Shown piece after piece: positions 9,901-21,802 of a stretch of 64,000 nucleotides of DNA (positions within the stretch are counted from its first letter, which is position 1; each line of letters opens with the position of its first letter). The stretch is taken from the NCBI RefSeq assembly GCF_001815935.1, contig NZ_KV823410.1, positions 39,266 through 103,265 of the forward strand, read 5' to 3'. This DNA is from Corynebacterium sp. HMSC04H06 (GTDB lineage: Bacteria > Actinomycetota > Actinomycetes > Mycobacteriales > Mycobacteriaceae). The notes under the pieces are model-generated. The model did no database searches and was not told where the DNA came from. It saw nothing but the letters and a program-made list of their open reading frames with translations. A program made the translations under genes and the position numbers.

Positions 9901-10433
9901 TCCTGGTTGACGGCGAGGGCAAGGCCACGCTGTTCGACGGCCGTTCCGGCGAGCCGTACATGTACCCGATCTCGGTCGGCTACATGTACATGCTTAAGCT
10001 GCACCACCTGGTGGATGAGAAGATCCACGCCCGTTCGACTGGTCCGTACTCCATGATTACCCAGCAACCGCTGGGTGGTAAGGCCCAGTTCGGTGGCCAG
10101 CGCTTCGGTGAAATGGAGGTGTGGGCCATGCAGGCATACGGCGCGGCCTACACTCTGCAGGAGCTGCTGACCATCAAGTCGGACGACGTGGTCGGCCGCG
10201 TGAAGGTCTACGAGGCCATTGTGAAGGGCGAGAACATCCCGGATCCGGGCATCCCGGAATCCTTCAAGGTGTTGCTCAAGGAGCTGCAGTCGCTGTGCCT
10301 GAACGTGGAGGTCCTGTCCACCGACGGCACCCCGATGGAGCTTTCCGGCTCGGATGAAGACGACATGGAATCCGGTTCCTCGCTGGGCATTAACCTGTCC
10401 CGCGATGAGGGTTCCGCCGCCGACATCGCCTAG
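6954..10433 (+). CDS. rpoB: DNA-directed RNA polymerase subunit beta
   Basis: The product has 1159 residues from a TTG start. Beta-subunit landmarks run in order: the fork and rifampicin region ([12 protein letters not shown]), [39 protein letters not shown], the catalytic-cleft [17 protein letters not shown] and [25 protein letters not shown] near the C-terminus. I prefer TTG at 6954 because GGAAGGA lies at 6941-6947, matching the revised mycobacterial start; an in-frame GTG at 6936 would add six residues and is often annotated. At 8223-8225 (residue 424) the sequence has His where almost all bacteria have Gln (E. coli Q517), inside the rifampicin-binding region. The residues equivalent to D516, H526 and S531 are unchanged. 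It is cotranscribed with rpoC. Confidence 0.98.
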   Translation: MAVSRQTKSVANIPGAPKRYSFAKISEPIAVPGLLDLQLDSFAWLIGTPEWRERQQAERGDDARVTSGLEDILEELSPIEDYSGNMSLSLSEPRFEPVKNTVDECKEKDINYSAPLYVTAEFINNDTQEIKSQTVFIGDFPMMTDKGTFIVNGTERVVVSQLVRSPGVYFDQTIDKSTERPLHSVKVIPSRGAWLEFDVDKRDTVGVRIDRKRRQPVTVLLKALGWSEEQIRERFGFSELMMSTLESDGVANTDEALLEIYRKQRPGEQPTRELAQSLLDNSFFRAKRYDLAKVGRYKVNRKLGLGGDHDGLMTLTEEDIAVALEYLVRLHVGEREMKAPNGEMISINTDDIDHFGNRRLRTVGELIQNQVRVGLSRMERVVRERMTTQDAESITPTSLINVRPVSAAIREFFGTSQLSQFMDHNNSLSGLTHKRRLSALGPGGLSRERAGIEVRDVHPSHYGRMCPIETPEGPNIGLIGSLASYARVNSFGFIETPYRKVVDGKITDQVEYLTADEEDRFSIAQAEVEQDAEGNITGDRIEVRQRDGDIAVTDASGVDYVDVSPRQMVSVATAMIPFLEHDDANRALMGANMQRQAVPLVRSESPYVGTGMEQRAAYDAGDLVITPKAGVVEDVTADLITIMDDEGQRDTYMLRKFERTNQGTNYNQTPLVSMGDRVEAGQVLADGPGTHNGEMSLGRNLLVAFMPWEGHNYEDAIILNQRIVEEDILTSVHIEEHEIDARDTKLGAEEITREIPNVAEDVLSDLDERGIIRIGADVRPGDILVGKVTPKGETELTPEERLLRAIFGEKAREVRDTSMKVPHGEVGKVIGVARFSREDDDDLAPGVNEMIRVYVAQKRKIQDGDKMAGRHGNKGVVGKILPPEDMPFMADGTPVDIILNTHGVPRRMNIGQVLEVHLGWLAHAGWKVDVDDPANADLLKTLPEELYDVPADSLTATPVFDGATNEEISRLLASSRPNRDGDVLVDGEGKATLFDGRSGEPYMYPISVGYMYMLKLHHLVDEKIHARSTGPYSMITQQPLGGKAQFGGQRFGEMEVWAMQAYGAAYTLQELLTIKSDDVVGRVKVYEAIVKGENIPDPGIPESFKVLLKELQSLCLNVEVLSTDGTPMELSGSDEDDMESGSSLGINLSRDEGSAADIA

Positions 10434-10449
10434 CAACTCTGCTTTAGGT

Positions 10450-10473
10450 CCGCCGCTGGTTTCCCAGCGGCGG
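10450..10473 (+). promoter_or_regulatory. rpoB-rpoC intercistronic hairpin
   Basis: CCGCCGCTGG (10450-10459) pairs perfectly with CCAGCGGCGG (10464-10473) over a 4-base loop. No T-run follows, so it is not a classical terminator. A second small hairpin, CCTCG/CGAGG, lies at 10511-10525 just before the rpoC ribosome binding site. An RNA-processing or partial-attenuation role is possible. Confidence 0.5.
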
Positions 10474-10543
10474 GCAAGGAAACAAGTTACTTTTTCAAAT
10501 GCCAACAATTCCTCGTTAAACGAGGATGAAAGGGAGAATTTAC

Positions 10544-14536
<3,993 letters not shown>

Positions 14537-14579
14537 AGGAAGTACTCCCGCGGTCTAACCGCACACATTCGGTCTGCAC

Positions 14580-14620
14580 AGCGGCCCCGCACCTCCTACA
14601 CGGGAGGCTGCGGGGCCGCT
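14580..14620 (+). terminator. terminator of rpoB-rpoC
   Basis: AGCGGCCCCGCA (14580-14591) pairs perfectly with TGCGGGGCCGCT (14609-14620), with an inner CCTCC/GGAGG extension. The downstream T-tract is weak (GTCTATGTT). The hairpin lies between convergent operons and could act in both directions. Confidence 0.75.
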
Positions 14621-14690
14621 GTCTATGTTCGCTGTCCTTGCCAAGGCATAATCCCGCCAGGGCCTCTGGCCCACGGCCCGAGGGAGGGGG

Positions 14691-15335
14691 TTAAAGCCAG
14701 CCGTTGTCCTCGGCCGCGGCGACTGCGGCGTGCCGGTTGCCGGTGGCGGTCTTGGTCATGATGGCGGACAGGTGATTGCGCACGGTGCCCTCGCTTAAGT
14801 GCAGGGCCGCGGCGATGTCGCGCACGCTGTCGTACTCAGTCGCGGCGTGGCAGACCTCTATCTCGCGCTGGGTGAGCGGGTTGGGCGGGCTAAAGAGGGC
14901 TCGCTCGGCCAGTCCCGGATCGATGACGCGGTGGCCGGCGTGGATGCGGCGTACGACGTCGGCGAGGGAATCCGGCGGGGTATCCTTCATGATGAAACCG
15001 GAGGCCCCAGCGGCCAGTGCGCGCTGCAGGTAGCCGGTGCGCCCGAAGGTGGTCACGATAAGAACCTGGGTCTTGCCGGCTCCCAGCAGCCCTGCGTCGC
15101 GCAGCTCTTTGGTAGCTTGCAGGCCGCTGGTGCCGGGCATCTCAATATCCATGATGAGCACGTCCGGCCGGCACCGGCGTACCTGGGAGAAGATCTGCGC
15201 GCCGTCGGCGGCCTCGCCCACGACCTCGAGGTCTCCCTGCAAGCTCAGCAGCGCGGCGAGCGCCCCGCGGACCAGGTTCTGGTCGTCGGCGATGAAAACC
15301 TTGATGGGGGCCTTGGCTCCAAAGTCTTTAGTCAT
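14691..15335 (-). CDS. NarL/FixJ-family response regulator
   Basis: The product has 214 residues. The receiver domain has the acidic pair D17/D18, phospho-acceptor D63 (LIMDIEMPG) and K117 (FIMKDTP). The C-terminal LuxR-type helix-turn-helix is at about 150-205 (PLTQREIEVCHAATEYDSVRDIAAALHLSEGTVRNHLSAIMTK). It should be phosphorylated by the kinase encoded immediately upstream, whose stop overlaps this ATG by four bases (ATGA). It is the last gene of the ABC-ATPase, permease, kinase, regulator operon, an arrangement known for DesKR- or heme/drug-responsive exporters. The likely target is the palindrome at 18101-18116. The signal is unknown. Confidence 0.93.
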   Translation of the reverse strand: MTKDFGAKAPIKVFIADDQNLVRGALAALLSLQGDLEVVGEAADGAQIFSQVRRCRPDVLIMDIEMPGTSGLQATKELRDAGLLGAGKTQVLIVTTFGRTGYLQRALAAGASGFIMKDTPPDSLADVVRRIHAGHRVIDPGLAERALFSPPNPLTQREIEVCHAATEYDSVRDIAAALHLSEGTVRNHLSAIMTKTATGNRHAAVAAAEDNGWL

Positions 15336-16393
15336 GACATATCCACTTCAATCCGGGTCCCTCGGCTTGGTTGGGAGGTGATGCCCAACGTACCGCCGGC
15401 GTCTTCGACTCGGGCGCGCAGGCCCGCTAGCCCGTTGCCCGGGGAGATGGTGTGGCCGATGCCTTCGTCGCCGACGACGAGGCGTGTGGGCGTGACCTCG
15501 ATCCAGGCCTGGCGAGCCCGGGCGTGCCGGAGGATATTGGTCGTGGCCTCTCGTACCGCCCAGGCATACAAGACCTGATGCTTACCGGCGAGCTCTTGGG
15601 CGCGGGAGGGCTCCGGGACACGGGCGGCGATGCCCGCGGCGTGTAGCGCGTTTTCGGCATTGGCTAGCTCCACCGCCAGCTGCGGCTGGCGCAGCGCGGT
15701 CACGGTGGCGCGCACTTCGTCCAGGGAGGAACGCGTCAGCTCACTGATGGCGCGCAGCTCCTCCTCGGCCTTTTCCGGAGCGAACTGGAGCTGCCGCCGG
15801 GCGAGCTCGGACTTGAGATTGATGACGGTCAGGGACTGCCCCAACAGATCGTGGATGTCGCTGGCGATGGCCTCGCGCTCGCGCGCCAGCCGGAGGCGGC
15901 TCTCGGCGCTGCGCTCCGCGGCCTTCCTATCCTCGAGGCTCTTGTTGAGCACCATGAACGCCGGGGTGCACACGGCCAGGCCGGCCAAGGCGAAGGCGTT
16001 CGGTGGCTGGAAGATGATCAGGAGGATCACCGTGAAACCGGCTCCGCAACCGACCATGGCGTAGCCGGTCATCCCAGGCGTGACGTAGAGAAAGACGGCC
16101 GTGAAATAGGGCAGGAAGACCAGCACGTACCAGCCGATCAGCGGCAGGAGTGCTAGCGGACTGATCAGCAGGACGGCGCACCAGGGGAGTACGAAGAGGG
16201 GCAGGCGCCGGTGGGGTACTGATGCGTGGTAGCCGGAACCTAGGGCGTAGGCGAGGGCGAAAAACACAAAGCCGGCAGCGACGGTTGTTAGGGCTGTGCC
16301 GTTGAATTCTGAGAACAGGATGGGCACGAAGGAAAACAGCAAAAAGACGAGCCAGATGCTGCTCTTGGTGGCGTCGCTGCGGGAAAAATGCAT
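15332..16393 (-). CDS. membrane sensor histidine kinase, HisKA_3 type
   Basis: The product has 353 residues. Five or six hydrophobic segments fill residues 12-150. A dimerisation/phospho-acceptor helix follows with H181 (ASDIHDLLGQSLTVINLKSELARR), then a short ATP-binding domain with N-box (REATTNILRHARA) and G-boxes (GDEGIGH, GNGLAGLRARVED). This is the NarL-partner, DesK-like class, with sensing probably within the membrane. The true start is the ATG at 16393. The frame is open further upstream but overlaps the permease gene, and kinase homology and the first transmembrane helix begin here. It overlaps the response regulator start by 4 bases. Confidence 0.9.
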   Translation of the reverse strand: MHFSRSDATKSSIWLVFLLFSFVPILFSEFNGTALTTVAAGFVFFALAYALGSGYHASVPHRRLPLFVLPWCAVLLISPLALLPLIGWYVLVFLPYFTAVFLYVTPGMTGYAMVGCGAGFTVILLIIFQPPNAFALAGLAVCTPAFMVLNKSLEDRKAAERSAESRLRLAREREAIASDIHDLLGQSLTVINLKSELARRQLQFAPEKAEEELRAISELTRSSLDEVRATVTALRQPQLAVELANAENALHAAGIAARVPEPSRAQELAGKHQVLYAWAVREATTNILRHARARQAWIEVTPTRLVVGDEGIGHTISPGNGLAGLRARVEDAGGTLGITSQPSRGTRIEVDMS

Positions 16394-16401
16394 GAGGCGG
16401 G

Positions 16402-17190
16402 TTAGCGTCCCTTCTGGCGGCGGTTGAGCAGTATGAAGGTGATGACGAAGATAGCAGCCCAGGCGGCGATGTTGGCTAGGGCGTTGGGGAGGGCTTCTTC
16501 GTGGTAGTAGGGTTCGTCGGAGATTATTTGTACCCCGTCGGTGAGGGGATAGTTGGCTAGGGCGTTGGCGCCGTAGAGGGGCGTGAAGCGCCCGAAGTCG
16601 AGCATACCGGCACTCAGCGGCATGAACATGTTGGCGGCGAAGGCGAAGACCACGATGAGCGTGGAGGCGATCGTAATCGCGCTGTCGGAGCGGAAAAGCT
16701 CCCCGAAGGCCATGCCGTAGACGCCGAAGGGCAGGGAAACGGCGATGCAGAGAAAGAAGCAGGCGGCCCACGCGCTCGCGGTCATGGTGGCACCGGTCAG
16801 GGCACCGGCGATGAAAACCGCCACCACGGGGAGGGTGCAGCGCAGCGCCAAGGACAGCACCTGGGCGGTCAGGTAGTGGCCCGGGGTGGTGGGGGTAAGC
16901 GCTAGTTGGCGGCCCCAACCACTGCGACTTTCCACGACCGTGCCTCCGGCCGCCGCGGTCGCGGCGATGACCGCGCCGTAGAGCGCCATGGAGACCATGA
17001 CGAAGGCTTTCGGGTTGCCGTGCGCAAAGTCCGGCATGGACGAATAGTCTTGCAGCGCGCCGAAGAGCAGGTAGAAGCCGACTGGCATGACGACAGTGAA
17101 AAAGACGTTGGTGAAATCCCGGAAGGCGCGCTTGAGGTTTAGCGCCGTCAGGGAGCGGACAGGCGTGGCAGCGGATGCGGTGGTGGTCAT
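16402..17190 (-). CDS. ABC-2 type transporter permease
   Basis: The product has 262 residues with six hydrophobic segments. The N-terminal elbow RAFRDFTNVFFTVVMPVGFYLLFGAL is typical of ABC-2 exporters. The last segment ends in NRRQKGR, a cytoplasmic positive tail. The ATG at 17190 is preceded on the minus strand by an AAAGGAAT ribosome binding site, and the upstream gene ends at 17207. It pairs with that ATPase to form an exporter, probably of a lipid, drug or peptide sensed by the adjoining kinase. The substrate is not deducible. Confidence 0.88.
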   Translation of the reverse strand: MTTTASAATPVRSLTALNLKRAFRDFTNVFFTVVMPVGFYLLFGALQDYSSMPDFAHGNPKAFVMVSMALYGAVIAATAAAGGTVVESRSGWGRQLALTPTTPGHYLTAQVLSLALRCTLPVVAVFIAGALTGATMTASAWAACFFLCIAVSLPFGVYGMAFGELFRSDSAITIASTLIVVFAFAANMFMPLSAGMLDFGRFTPLYGANALANYPLTDGVQIISDEPYYHEEALPNALANIAAWAAIFVITFILLNRRQKGR

Positions 17191-17206
17191 TCCTGTAATT
17201 CCTTTC

Positions 17207-18043
17207 TTAGGCCCATCGCGTAGGCCAAGTCGTGACTTCGGAGTTCTTCGCGTGGGTCTCCTCCGGCCGCAGGCCGGCGTGGAGGTCGGCGGTGAAATCG
17301 GGGGCGATGTAGCGCAGTACCGCCTCGTCGAGGCTCGGGTAGCTGCCTTGGACTTCCGCCACGGTGCCGTTGGCGGTGACAAGGCCGTCCTGGAGGATGA
17401 CTACGCGGTCGGCGTAGCGCTGGGCCTCCTCGAGGTAGTGGGTGGCGAAAATGATGGTCTGGCCTTCTCGCGCCTGGTAGCGCAAGGTGTGCCAGAATTC
17501 GTGGCGGGTGTAGATGTCCATGCCGGTGGTGGGCTCGTCCAAGATGAGGAGGTCGGGGCGGGGCAGGATTGCCAGCGCGAAACGCACGCGCTGCTGCTCC
17601 CCGCCGGAGCACAACCGGACCTTACGGTTTTGGATCTCAGTCAGCCGGGTCTCCTCCATGACTTCGCGCACGACCTCATCCAGCGGCGCGGACCGCGGGT
17701 GCAGCCCGGCTATAGCGCGTACGGTTTCCTCGACCGTGATGTCGGGGAGAAGTCCGCCGGACTGCATCACCGCGCCCACGCGCGACGTCTTCGCGGCCCG
17801 GGCGGGCGGCCCGCCAAAGAGCTCGATGGTGCCGCTGGTTGGTTCGGTCAGTCCTAGCACCATGTCGAAAAGCGTTGTCTTGCCCGCGCCGTTGGCGCCT
17901 ACCAAAGCCACAACCTCCCCAGCGGGGATGGTTAGGTCAAGGTCCCGGATGGCGTTGACCCGCTTCTTGCCGCGCCCAAAGGCTTTAGTCAGGTGCTGAA
18001 TCTCAATAGCTGGGGTGGGGGTGCTGTTCGTTCTCGCGTTCAT
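17207..18043 (-). CDS. ABC transporter ATP-binding protein
   Basis: The product has 278 residues. The Walker A motif GANGAGKTT starts at residue 49. The signature LCSGGEQQR, Walker B LLILDEPTTG and the H-loop ATHYLEE follow in order, as in DrrA/CcmA-type exporter ATPases. I use the ATG at 18043; an upstream in-frame ATG at 18115 would put the start inside the palindromic operator. A small perfect inverted repeat, CCCCGA-GTA-TCGGGG (18045-18059), sits directly upstream of the start codon and may structure the mRNA 5' end. It is the first gene of the four-gene operon running down to 14691. Confidence 0.9.
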   Translation of the reverse strand: MNARTNSTPTPAIEIQHLTKAFGRGKKRVNAIRDLDLTIPAGEVVALVGANGAGKTTLFDMVLGLTEPTSGTIELFGGPPARAAKTSRVGAVMQSGGLLPDITVEETVRAIAGLHPRSAPLDEVVREVMEETRLTEIQNRKVRLCSGGEQQRVRFALAILPRPDLLILDEPTTGMDIYTRHEFWHTLRYQAREGQTIIFATHYLEEAQRYADRVVILQDGLVTANGTVAEVQGSYPSLDEAVLRYIAPDFTADLHAGLRPEETHAKNSEVTTWPTRWA

Positions 18044-18100
18044 GCCCCGAGTATCGGGGAGGAGAACAAGGGGTGTGTAGGCCAAAGATCCAGACATAGG

Positions 18101-18116
18101 CATGACAAATGTCATG
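18101..18116. promoter_or_regulatory. perfect palindrome, probable response-regulator operator
   Basis: CATGACAAATGTCATG is a perfect inverted repeat: 7-base arms CATGACA/TGTCATG around AA. It lies 58 bases upstream of the first gene of the ABC/two-component operon and about 57 bases from the thiamine promoter on the other strand. NarL-family regulators bind such dyads, so autoregulation is the simplest reading. Confidence 0.6.
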
Positions 18117-18150
18117 GGTCGGGATCTTTACCCCCGCTCAGGCAGGGGAT

Positions 18151-18178
18151 TTTGTCGTGCGAAGGGGCTTGCTATGCT
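18151..18178 (+). promoter_or_regulatory. candidate promoter of the thiamine-uptake operon
   Basis: TTTGTC (18151-18156), a 16-base spacer and TATGCT (18173-18178). It begins about 25 bases before the first conserved bases of the riboswitch, as expected. Confidence 0.5.
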
Positions 18179-18200
18179 AAACGCCTGTACAACTAAACAA

Positions 18201-18295
18201 ACGCGGGAGCTGTTGGCGGCAACGTCCAGCGGCTGAGATGGCCTTGGGGCCGAACCGTAGAACCTGATCCGGGTAATGCCGGCGCGAGGGAGGAA
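18201..18295 (+). ncRNA. TPP riboswitch (THI element)
   Basis: Conserved blocks are present in order: GGGAGCTG at the 5' stem, GGCTGAGATGGC (pyrimidine-sensing core), GCCGAACCGTAGAACCTGAT (split here only by context) and GGGTAATGCCGGCGCGAGGGA at the 3' side. The 3' end contains the GAGGGAGG ribosome binding site of the next gene (18286-18293). The element therefore probably blocks translation initiation when thiamine pyrophosphate is bound. No terminator hairpin follows. Confidence 0.95.
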
Positions 18296-18297
18296 AA

Positions 18298-18882
18298 ATG
18301 CCGAATAGGCTTCATTGGCGTGTTGTAGACATCGTGGTTGCATCCATCTTGGGTGTGGCCTGCGGTCTGATTTTCTTGCTGTGGAACACCGTGGGGTACG
18401 CGTGGTTCATGGCCATGGATAGTCTCACACCGGGGCTCGGGGGACTGGCCACCGGTATCTGGCTGTTGGGCGGCGTCATTGGCGGCTTAGTGATACGCAA
18501 GCCGGGCGCGGCTATCTTCGTCGAGGTCCTGGCGGCCTCTGTCTCCGCGGCGCTGGGCAGCCAGTGGGGTATTGAGACGCTCTACTCCGGCCTGGCCCAG
18601 GGCCTGGGCGTCGAGATCGTCTTGGCGATTTTCGCCTACCGGAACTTCAAGCTGCCGGTGGCGGCGCTGTCCGGCATCGGCGCGGGCATCGGAGCGTTCA
18701 TCCTGGAGCTGTTCACGTCCGCCAACCTGGCCAAGTCGCTGGAGTTCAACCTCATCTACTTGTCCTGCCTGATGGTCTCCGGCGCCATCCTGGCCGGCGT
18801 GCTCGGCTACTACCTGGTCCGCGCCCTAGCGCGCACCGGCGCCCTGGACCGGTTTGCGGTAGGCCGGGAAGCCCGTGCCTAG
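18298..18882 (+). CDS. ykoE: ECF transporter S component, thiamine/HMP (YkoE family)
   Basis: The product has 194 residues, nearly all hydrophobic, with about six transmembrane helices and few charges. It starts PNRLHWRVVDIVVASILGVACGLIFLLWN, as in YkoE proteins. It would bind thiamine or its hydroxymethylpyrimidine precursor at the cytoplasmic membrane. The preceding TPP riboswitch and the following YkoD- and YkoC-type genes make the assignment strong. It overlaps the next gene by 8 bases. Confidence 0.9.
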   Translation: MPNRLHWRVVDIVVASILGVACGLIFLLWNTVGYAWFMAMDSLTPGLGGLATGIWLLGGVIGGLVIRKPGAAIFVEVLAASVSAALGSQWGIETLYSGLAQGLGVEIVLAIFAYRNFKLPVAALSGIGAGIGAFILELFTSANLAKSLEFNLIYLSCLMVSGAILAGVLGYYLVRALARTGALDRFAVGREARA

Positions 18883-20350
18883 TCCCGCTGCCAGCCACCC
18901 GACGGGACTTCACGCCCGGGACTTCGGCTGGCAGCACGCCGGGCGCAACCGGGCGGCACTCAAAGACATTGAGCTCGACATCGCACCGGGCGAGCGCGTC
19001 CTGCTGTGCGGGGACTCCGGCTCCGGCAAGTCGACGCTGCTGGCCGCCTTCGCGGGCGTGCTGGGCGGCGATGACGAGGGCGAGCAGGCCGGCGAGCTGA
19101 CGCTCTACGACGGGGCCGGCCACCGCGAGGTGCCCGGGCGCACTGTCCCGGTGGGGCTGGTGCTCCAGGACCCGGACGCGCAGGTGATTGCCTCCCGCGT
19201 GGGCGACGACGTCGCCTTCGGGTGCGAGAACCTCGGCGTGGAAAGGGAAGAGATCTGGCGCCGGGTGCGCCACGCCTTGGACGTGGTGGGCCTGGACGTC
19301 GGCTTAGACCACCCGACGCAGCGCCTGTCCGGAGGGCAGAAGCAGCGCCTGGCGCTGGCCGGAATCATCGCCATGGGCGCGGGGCTCATCCTGCTCGATG
19401 AGCCCACGGCCAACCTGGACCCGCAGGGTGCCCGGGACGTTATCGCCGCGGTGCGCGATACCGTCGAGGCCACCGGCGCGACGCTCGTCGTGGTTGAGCA
19501 CAACTACTCCGGTTGGGAAGATCTGCTGGACCGCGCGATTATGCTCAGCGACGGGCGCGTGAGCGCGGATTCCACCGTCGCGGAAGTGGCCGCCGCCCGG
19601 GCGGTGATTGGTCTGCCGCAAGCCCGGCCGGTTGCCGCGCACGCGCCGGCCGCGATGTTCTCGCGTGACCTGGTCACCCGTTTCGGGCCGCCGCGCAGCT
19701 ACGAGATCCCGGCCGGGGCCTCCACCGTGGTTACCGGGCCGAACGGCTCCGGCAAGACCACCTGGCTGATGACCATGGCCGGCCTGCTCGCCCCGGTCAG
19801 TGGTCAGATCGGCATGTCGGAGGAGGTCGCCCGTGGGCTGCCGCCCAGCCCGCGGAAGTGGAAGTCGCGGCAGTTGGCGCACCGCATTGGCTACGTCTTT
19901 CAGAACCCGGAGCACCAATTTGTTGCCCGCAGCGTGGCCGAGGAGCTGCGCGTGGGCCCAACGGTGATGGGCGAGGAGGTCCCGACCGCGCGCATCGACG
20001 AGCTGGTAGAGCGCCTCCGGCTCGGGCACCTGCTGGAGGCCAACCCGTTCACGCTCTCCGGCGGGGAGAAGCGCCGCCTGTCCGTGGCCACCACCCTGGT
20101 GACCGCGCCGGCGGTAGTGCTCCTCGATGAGCCCACCTTCGGCCAGGATCCGTCTACCTTCGCCGAGCTAGTCGTCATGCTGCGCGAGCTCGTCGAGGCC
20201 GGCACCACGATCGCCTCCATCACCCACGACGAGATGTTCATCGCGGCGCTGGGTGATGCCCACATCCGCGTCACGGCCCCCGAAGCCGCGTCTAGCGTGC
20301 CTGCGAGTCGTGCTCGCGGCCACCGGCGAGGGGAGGGCCGGAATGCCTAA
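18875..20350 (+). CDS. ykoD: ECF transporter double ATP-binding protein (YkoD family)
   Basis: The product has 491 residues and contains two ABC ATPase domains in tandem. The first has Walker A GDSGSGKST (about residues 49-57), signature RLSGGQKQRLALAG and Walker B LILLDEPTAN. The second has Walker A GPNGSGKTT, signature LSGGEKRRLSVAT and Walker B VVLLDEPTFG. The fused arrangement is typical of YkoD-type energising subunits, which power vitamin uptake with EcfT. It starts at GTG 18875, overlapping ykoE by 8 bases, and overlaps ykoC by 8 bases, implying translational coupling. Confidence 0.92.
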   Translation: MPSPAASHPTGLHARDFGWQHAGRNRAALKDIELDIAPGERVLLCGDSGSGKSTLLAAFAGVLGGDDEGEQAGELTLYDGAGHREVPGRTVPVGLVLQDPDAQVIASRVGDDVAFGCENLGVEREEIWRRVRHALDVVGLDVGLDHPTQRLSGGQKQRLALAGIIAMGAGLILLDEPTANLDPQGARDVIAAVRDTVEATGATLVVVEHNYSGWEDLLDRAIMLSDGRVSADSTVAEVAAARAVIGLPQARPVAAHAPAAMFSRDLVTRFGPPRSYEIPAGASTVVTGPNGSGKTTWLMTMAGLLAPVSGQIGMSEEVARGLPPSPRKWKSRQLAHRIGYVFQNPEHQFVARSVAEELRVGPTVMGEEVPTARIDELVERLRLGHLLEANPFTLSGGEKRRLSVATTLVTAPAVVLLDEPTFGQDPSTFAELVVMLRELVEAGTTIASITHDEMFIAALGDAHIRVTAPEAASSVPASRARGHRRGEGRNA

Positions 20351-21113
20351 TATCCTGGCGACTGTCAACCCGGTGACCCGGCTGGCGCTGATGGTCATTA
20401 TCACCACGCCGCTGCTGCTGAGCCTGGATTGGGTCAGCGCGACCGTCTCCCTGGGCCTGACGGTACTGCTCGCCCCTCTGTGCGGGGTGCCCTGGCCCCG
20501 GCTGGTCCGGCTGGCCTGGCCCCTGCTGATTATCGCCCCGCTGTCGGGCATCTCCATGCTGCTCTACGGCCGGCCGGGCGGGAAGGAGTACTTCTCCATC
20601 TGGCTGGCGGTGGTCACGGAGAACTCGGTTGAGCTGGCCATCGCGGTGATGATCCGTGTCCTGGCAGTTGCCCTTCCCGTGGTGGTGCTGGCGCGCGACA
20701 TCGACCCGACGGAGCTGGGCGACGGCCTGGCCCAGGTGCTGCGGCTGCCCGCGCGCTTTGTCATCGGCGCGGTGGCCGGGGTGCGCATGGCCACGCTTTT
20801 TAAGGACGACTGGGCGTCCATGGAACGGGCCCGCCGGGCTAGGGGACTGACCGACCGCGGCCGGATTGCGCACATGACCTCAATGTCCTTCGGCCTGCTG
20901 GTCGTGGCCCTGCGGCGCGGCGGTAAGCTCGCCACGGCGATGGAGTCCCGCGGTTTTGGCCGCACCCCGCCGCACGGCAGGAGCCGGACCTGGGCCCGTC
21001 AATCCCGCCTGCGCACCCAAGACTGGCTGGTCATGGCCGGTGTTGTAGTACTCGCGGCCGTCCCGGTGGTAGTTTCGGTAATCACGAACTCTTGGCGATT
21101 TTTTGGATTGTGA
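20343..21113 (+). CDS. ykoC: ECF transporter transmembrane component (YkoC/EcfT family)
   Basis: The product has 256 residues. Four to five transmembrane helices lie in the first half and at the C-terminus. The cytoplasmic coupling motifs include RARRARGLTDRG, a variant of the EcfT A-R-G signature that docks on the ATPases. It completes the YkoE-YkoD-YkoC thiamine transporter. The start is the ATG at 20343, inside the end of ykoD, with GGGGAGGG at 20329-20336 as ribosome binding site. Confidence 0.9.
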   Translation: MPNILATVNPVTRLALMVIITTPLLLSLDWVSATVSLGLTVLLAPLCGVPWPRLVRLAWPLLIIAPLSGISMLLYGRPGGKEYFSIWLAVVTENSVELAIAVMIRVLAVALPVVVLARDIDPTELGDGLAQVLRLPARFVIGAVAGVRMATLFKDDWASMERARRARGLTDRGRIAHMTSMSFGLLVVALRRGGKLATAMESRGFGRTPPHGRSRTWARQSRLRTQDWLVMAGVVVLAAVPVVVSVITNSWRFFGL

Positions 21114-21121
21114 TAGCTTCT

Positions 21122-21772
21122 ATGCCCTCTGACCAGCCCGAGCAACCTGCTAGTGGCGTCGCGGACGAGCCCTTCTCGTCCGCGGCGGCGCTAAAACACT
21201 TGAGTATCGACCGGCAGCAGGCCTACGTGGTCGCGCGGGTGTTAGAGCTCGCCGCCGAGACCAAGCGGCCGATGAAGCCCGTCACCGTGCTCATCGACGG
21301 CCCGTCGGGGGCGGGCAAGACCTGGCTCTCGGCCCGCCTGGCCGAGCGCGACAACTGCCAGGTGGTGCACCTGGACGAGTTCTATCCCGGCTGGCACGGC
21401 CTGGACCGCGGCTCGGAGATGGTCTACGAGCACGTCCTGCGCCAGATGAACCCCGGCTACTGGCGTTGGGACTGGGAGGCCAACGCCCCCGGCGAATGGA
21501 TGAGCCTGGACGCCCGCGACGACCTCATCGTCGAGGGCGTGGGCTCGGTAACTCCGGAGTCGTTGGCCACCGCCCGTCAGCGCGGCAGCGTCGTGGCCGT
21601 CTGGGTCACCGGACCGCGGGAAGAGCGCAAGGAGCGCGCGCTGAGTCGCGATCCGTATTACGCCGAGTGGTTCGAGGTCTGGGAGGACCAAGAAAAGGAG
21701 CACTTCGCAGAACTCGAGGCCGCCGGAATTGAATTCGACGTCCACTGGGACTGGACGCCGGCGCAGGACTAG
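21122..21772 (+). CDS. P-loop NTPase, uridine-kinase-like
   Basis: The product has 216 residues. The Walker A motif GPSGAGKT is at residues 60-67, followed by a kinase-like VVHLDEFYPGWHGLD, where the Asp-Glu resembles the nucleoside/phosphoribulokinase fold. EGVGSVTPESL and a LID-like GPREERKERALSRDPYYAEWFE come later. These features resemble small kinases of the uridine kinase superfamily found widely in Corynebacterium without a proven substrate. It starts 8 bases after ykoC and may ride on the thiamine operon, but no typical Shine-Dalgarno is visible. A role in thiamine precursor phosphorylation is conceivable but unproven. Confidence 0.7.
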   Translation: MPSDQPEQPASGVADEPFSSAAALKHLSIDRQQAYVVARVLELAAETKRPMKPVTVLIDGPSGAGKTWLSARLAERDNCQVVHLDEFYPGWHGLDRGSEMVYEHVLRQMNPGYWRWDWEANAPGEWMSLDARDDLIVEGVGSVTPESLATARQRGSVVAVWVTGPREERKERALSRDPYYAEWFEVWEDQEKEHFAELEAAGIEFDVHWDWTPAQD

Positions 21773-21802
21773 CGGAGGCAGAAAGCCAGCCGCGCCAGCT
21801 GC

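Noticed and set aside
7170..10508. A 1112-codon open frame antisense to rpoB
   Set aside because: High-GC codon bias keeps the complementary frame open. It has no family resemblance, its composition mirrors the sense gene, and rpoB is certain.
18044..18115. ABC ATPase start at the upstream ATG 18115
   Set aside because: It would translate through the palindromic operator and add residues without homology; ATG 18043 fits the domain start.
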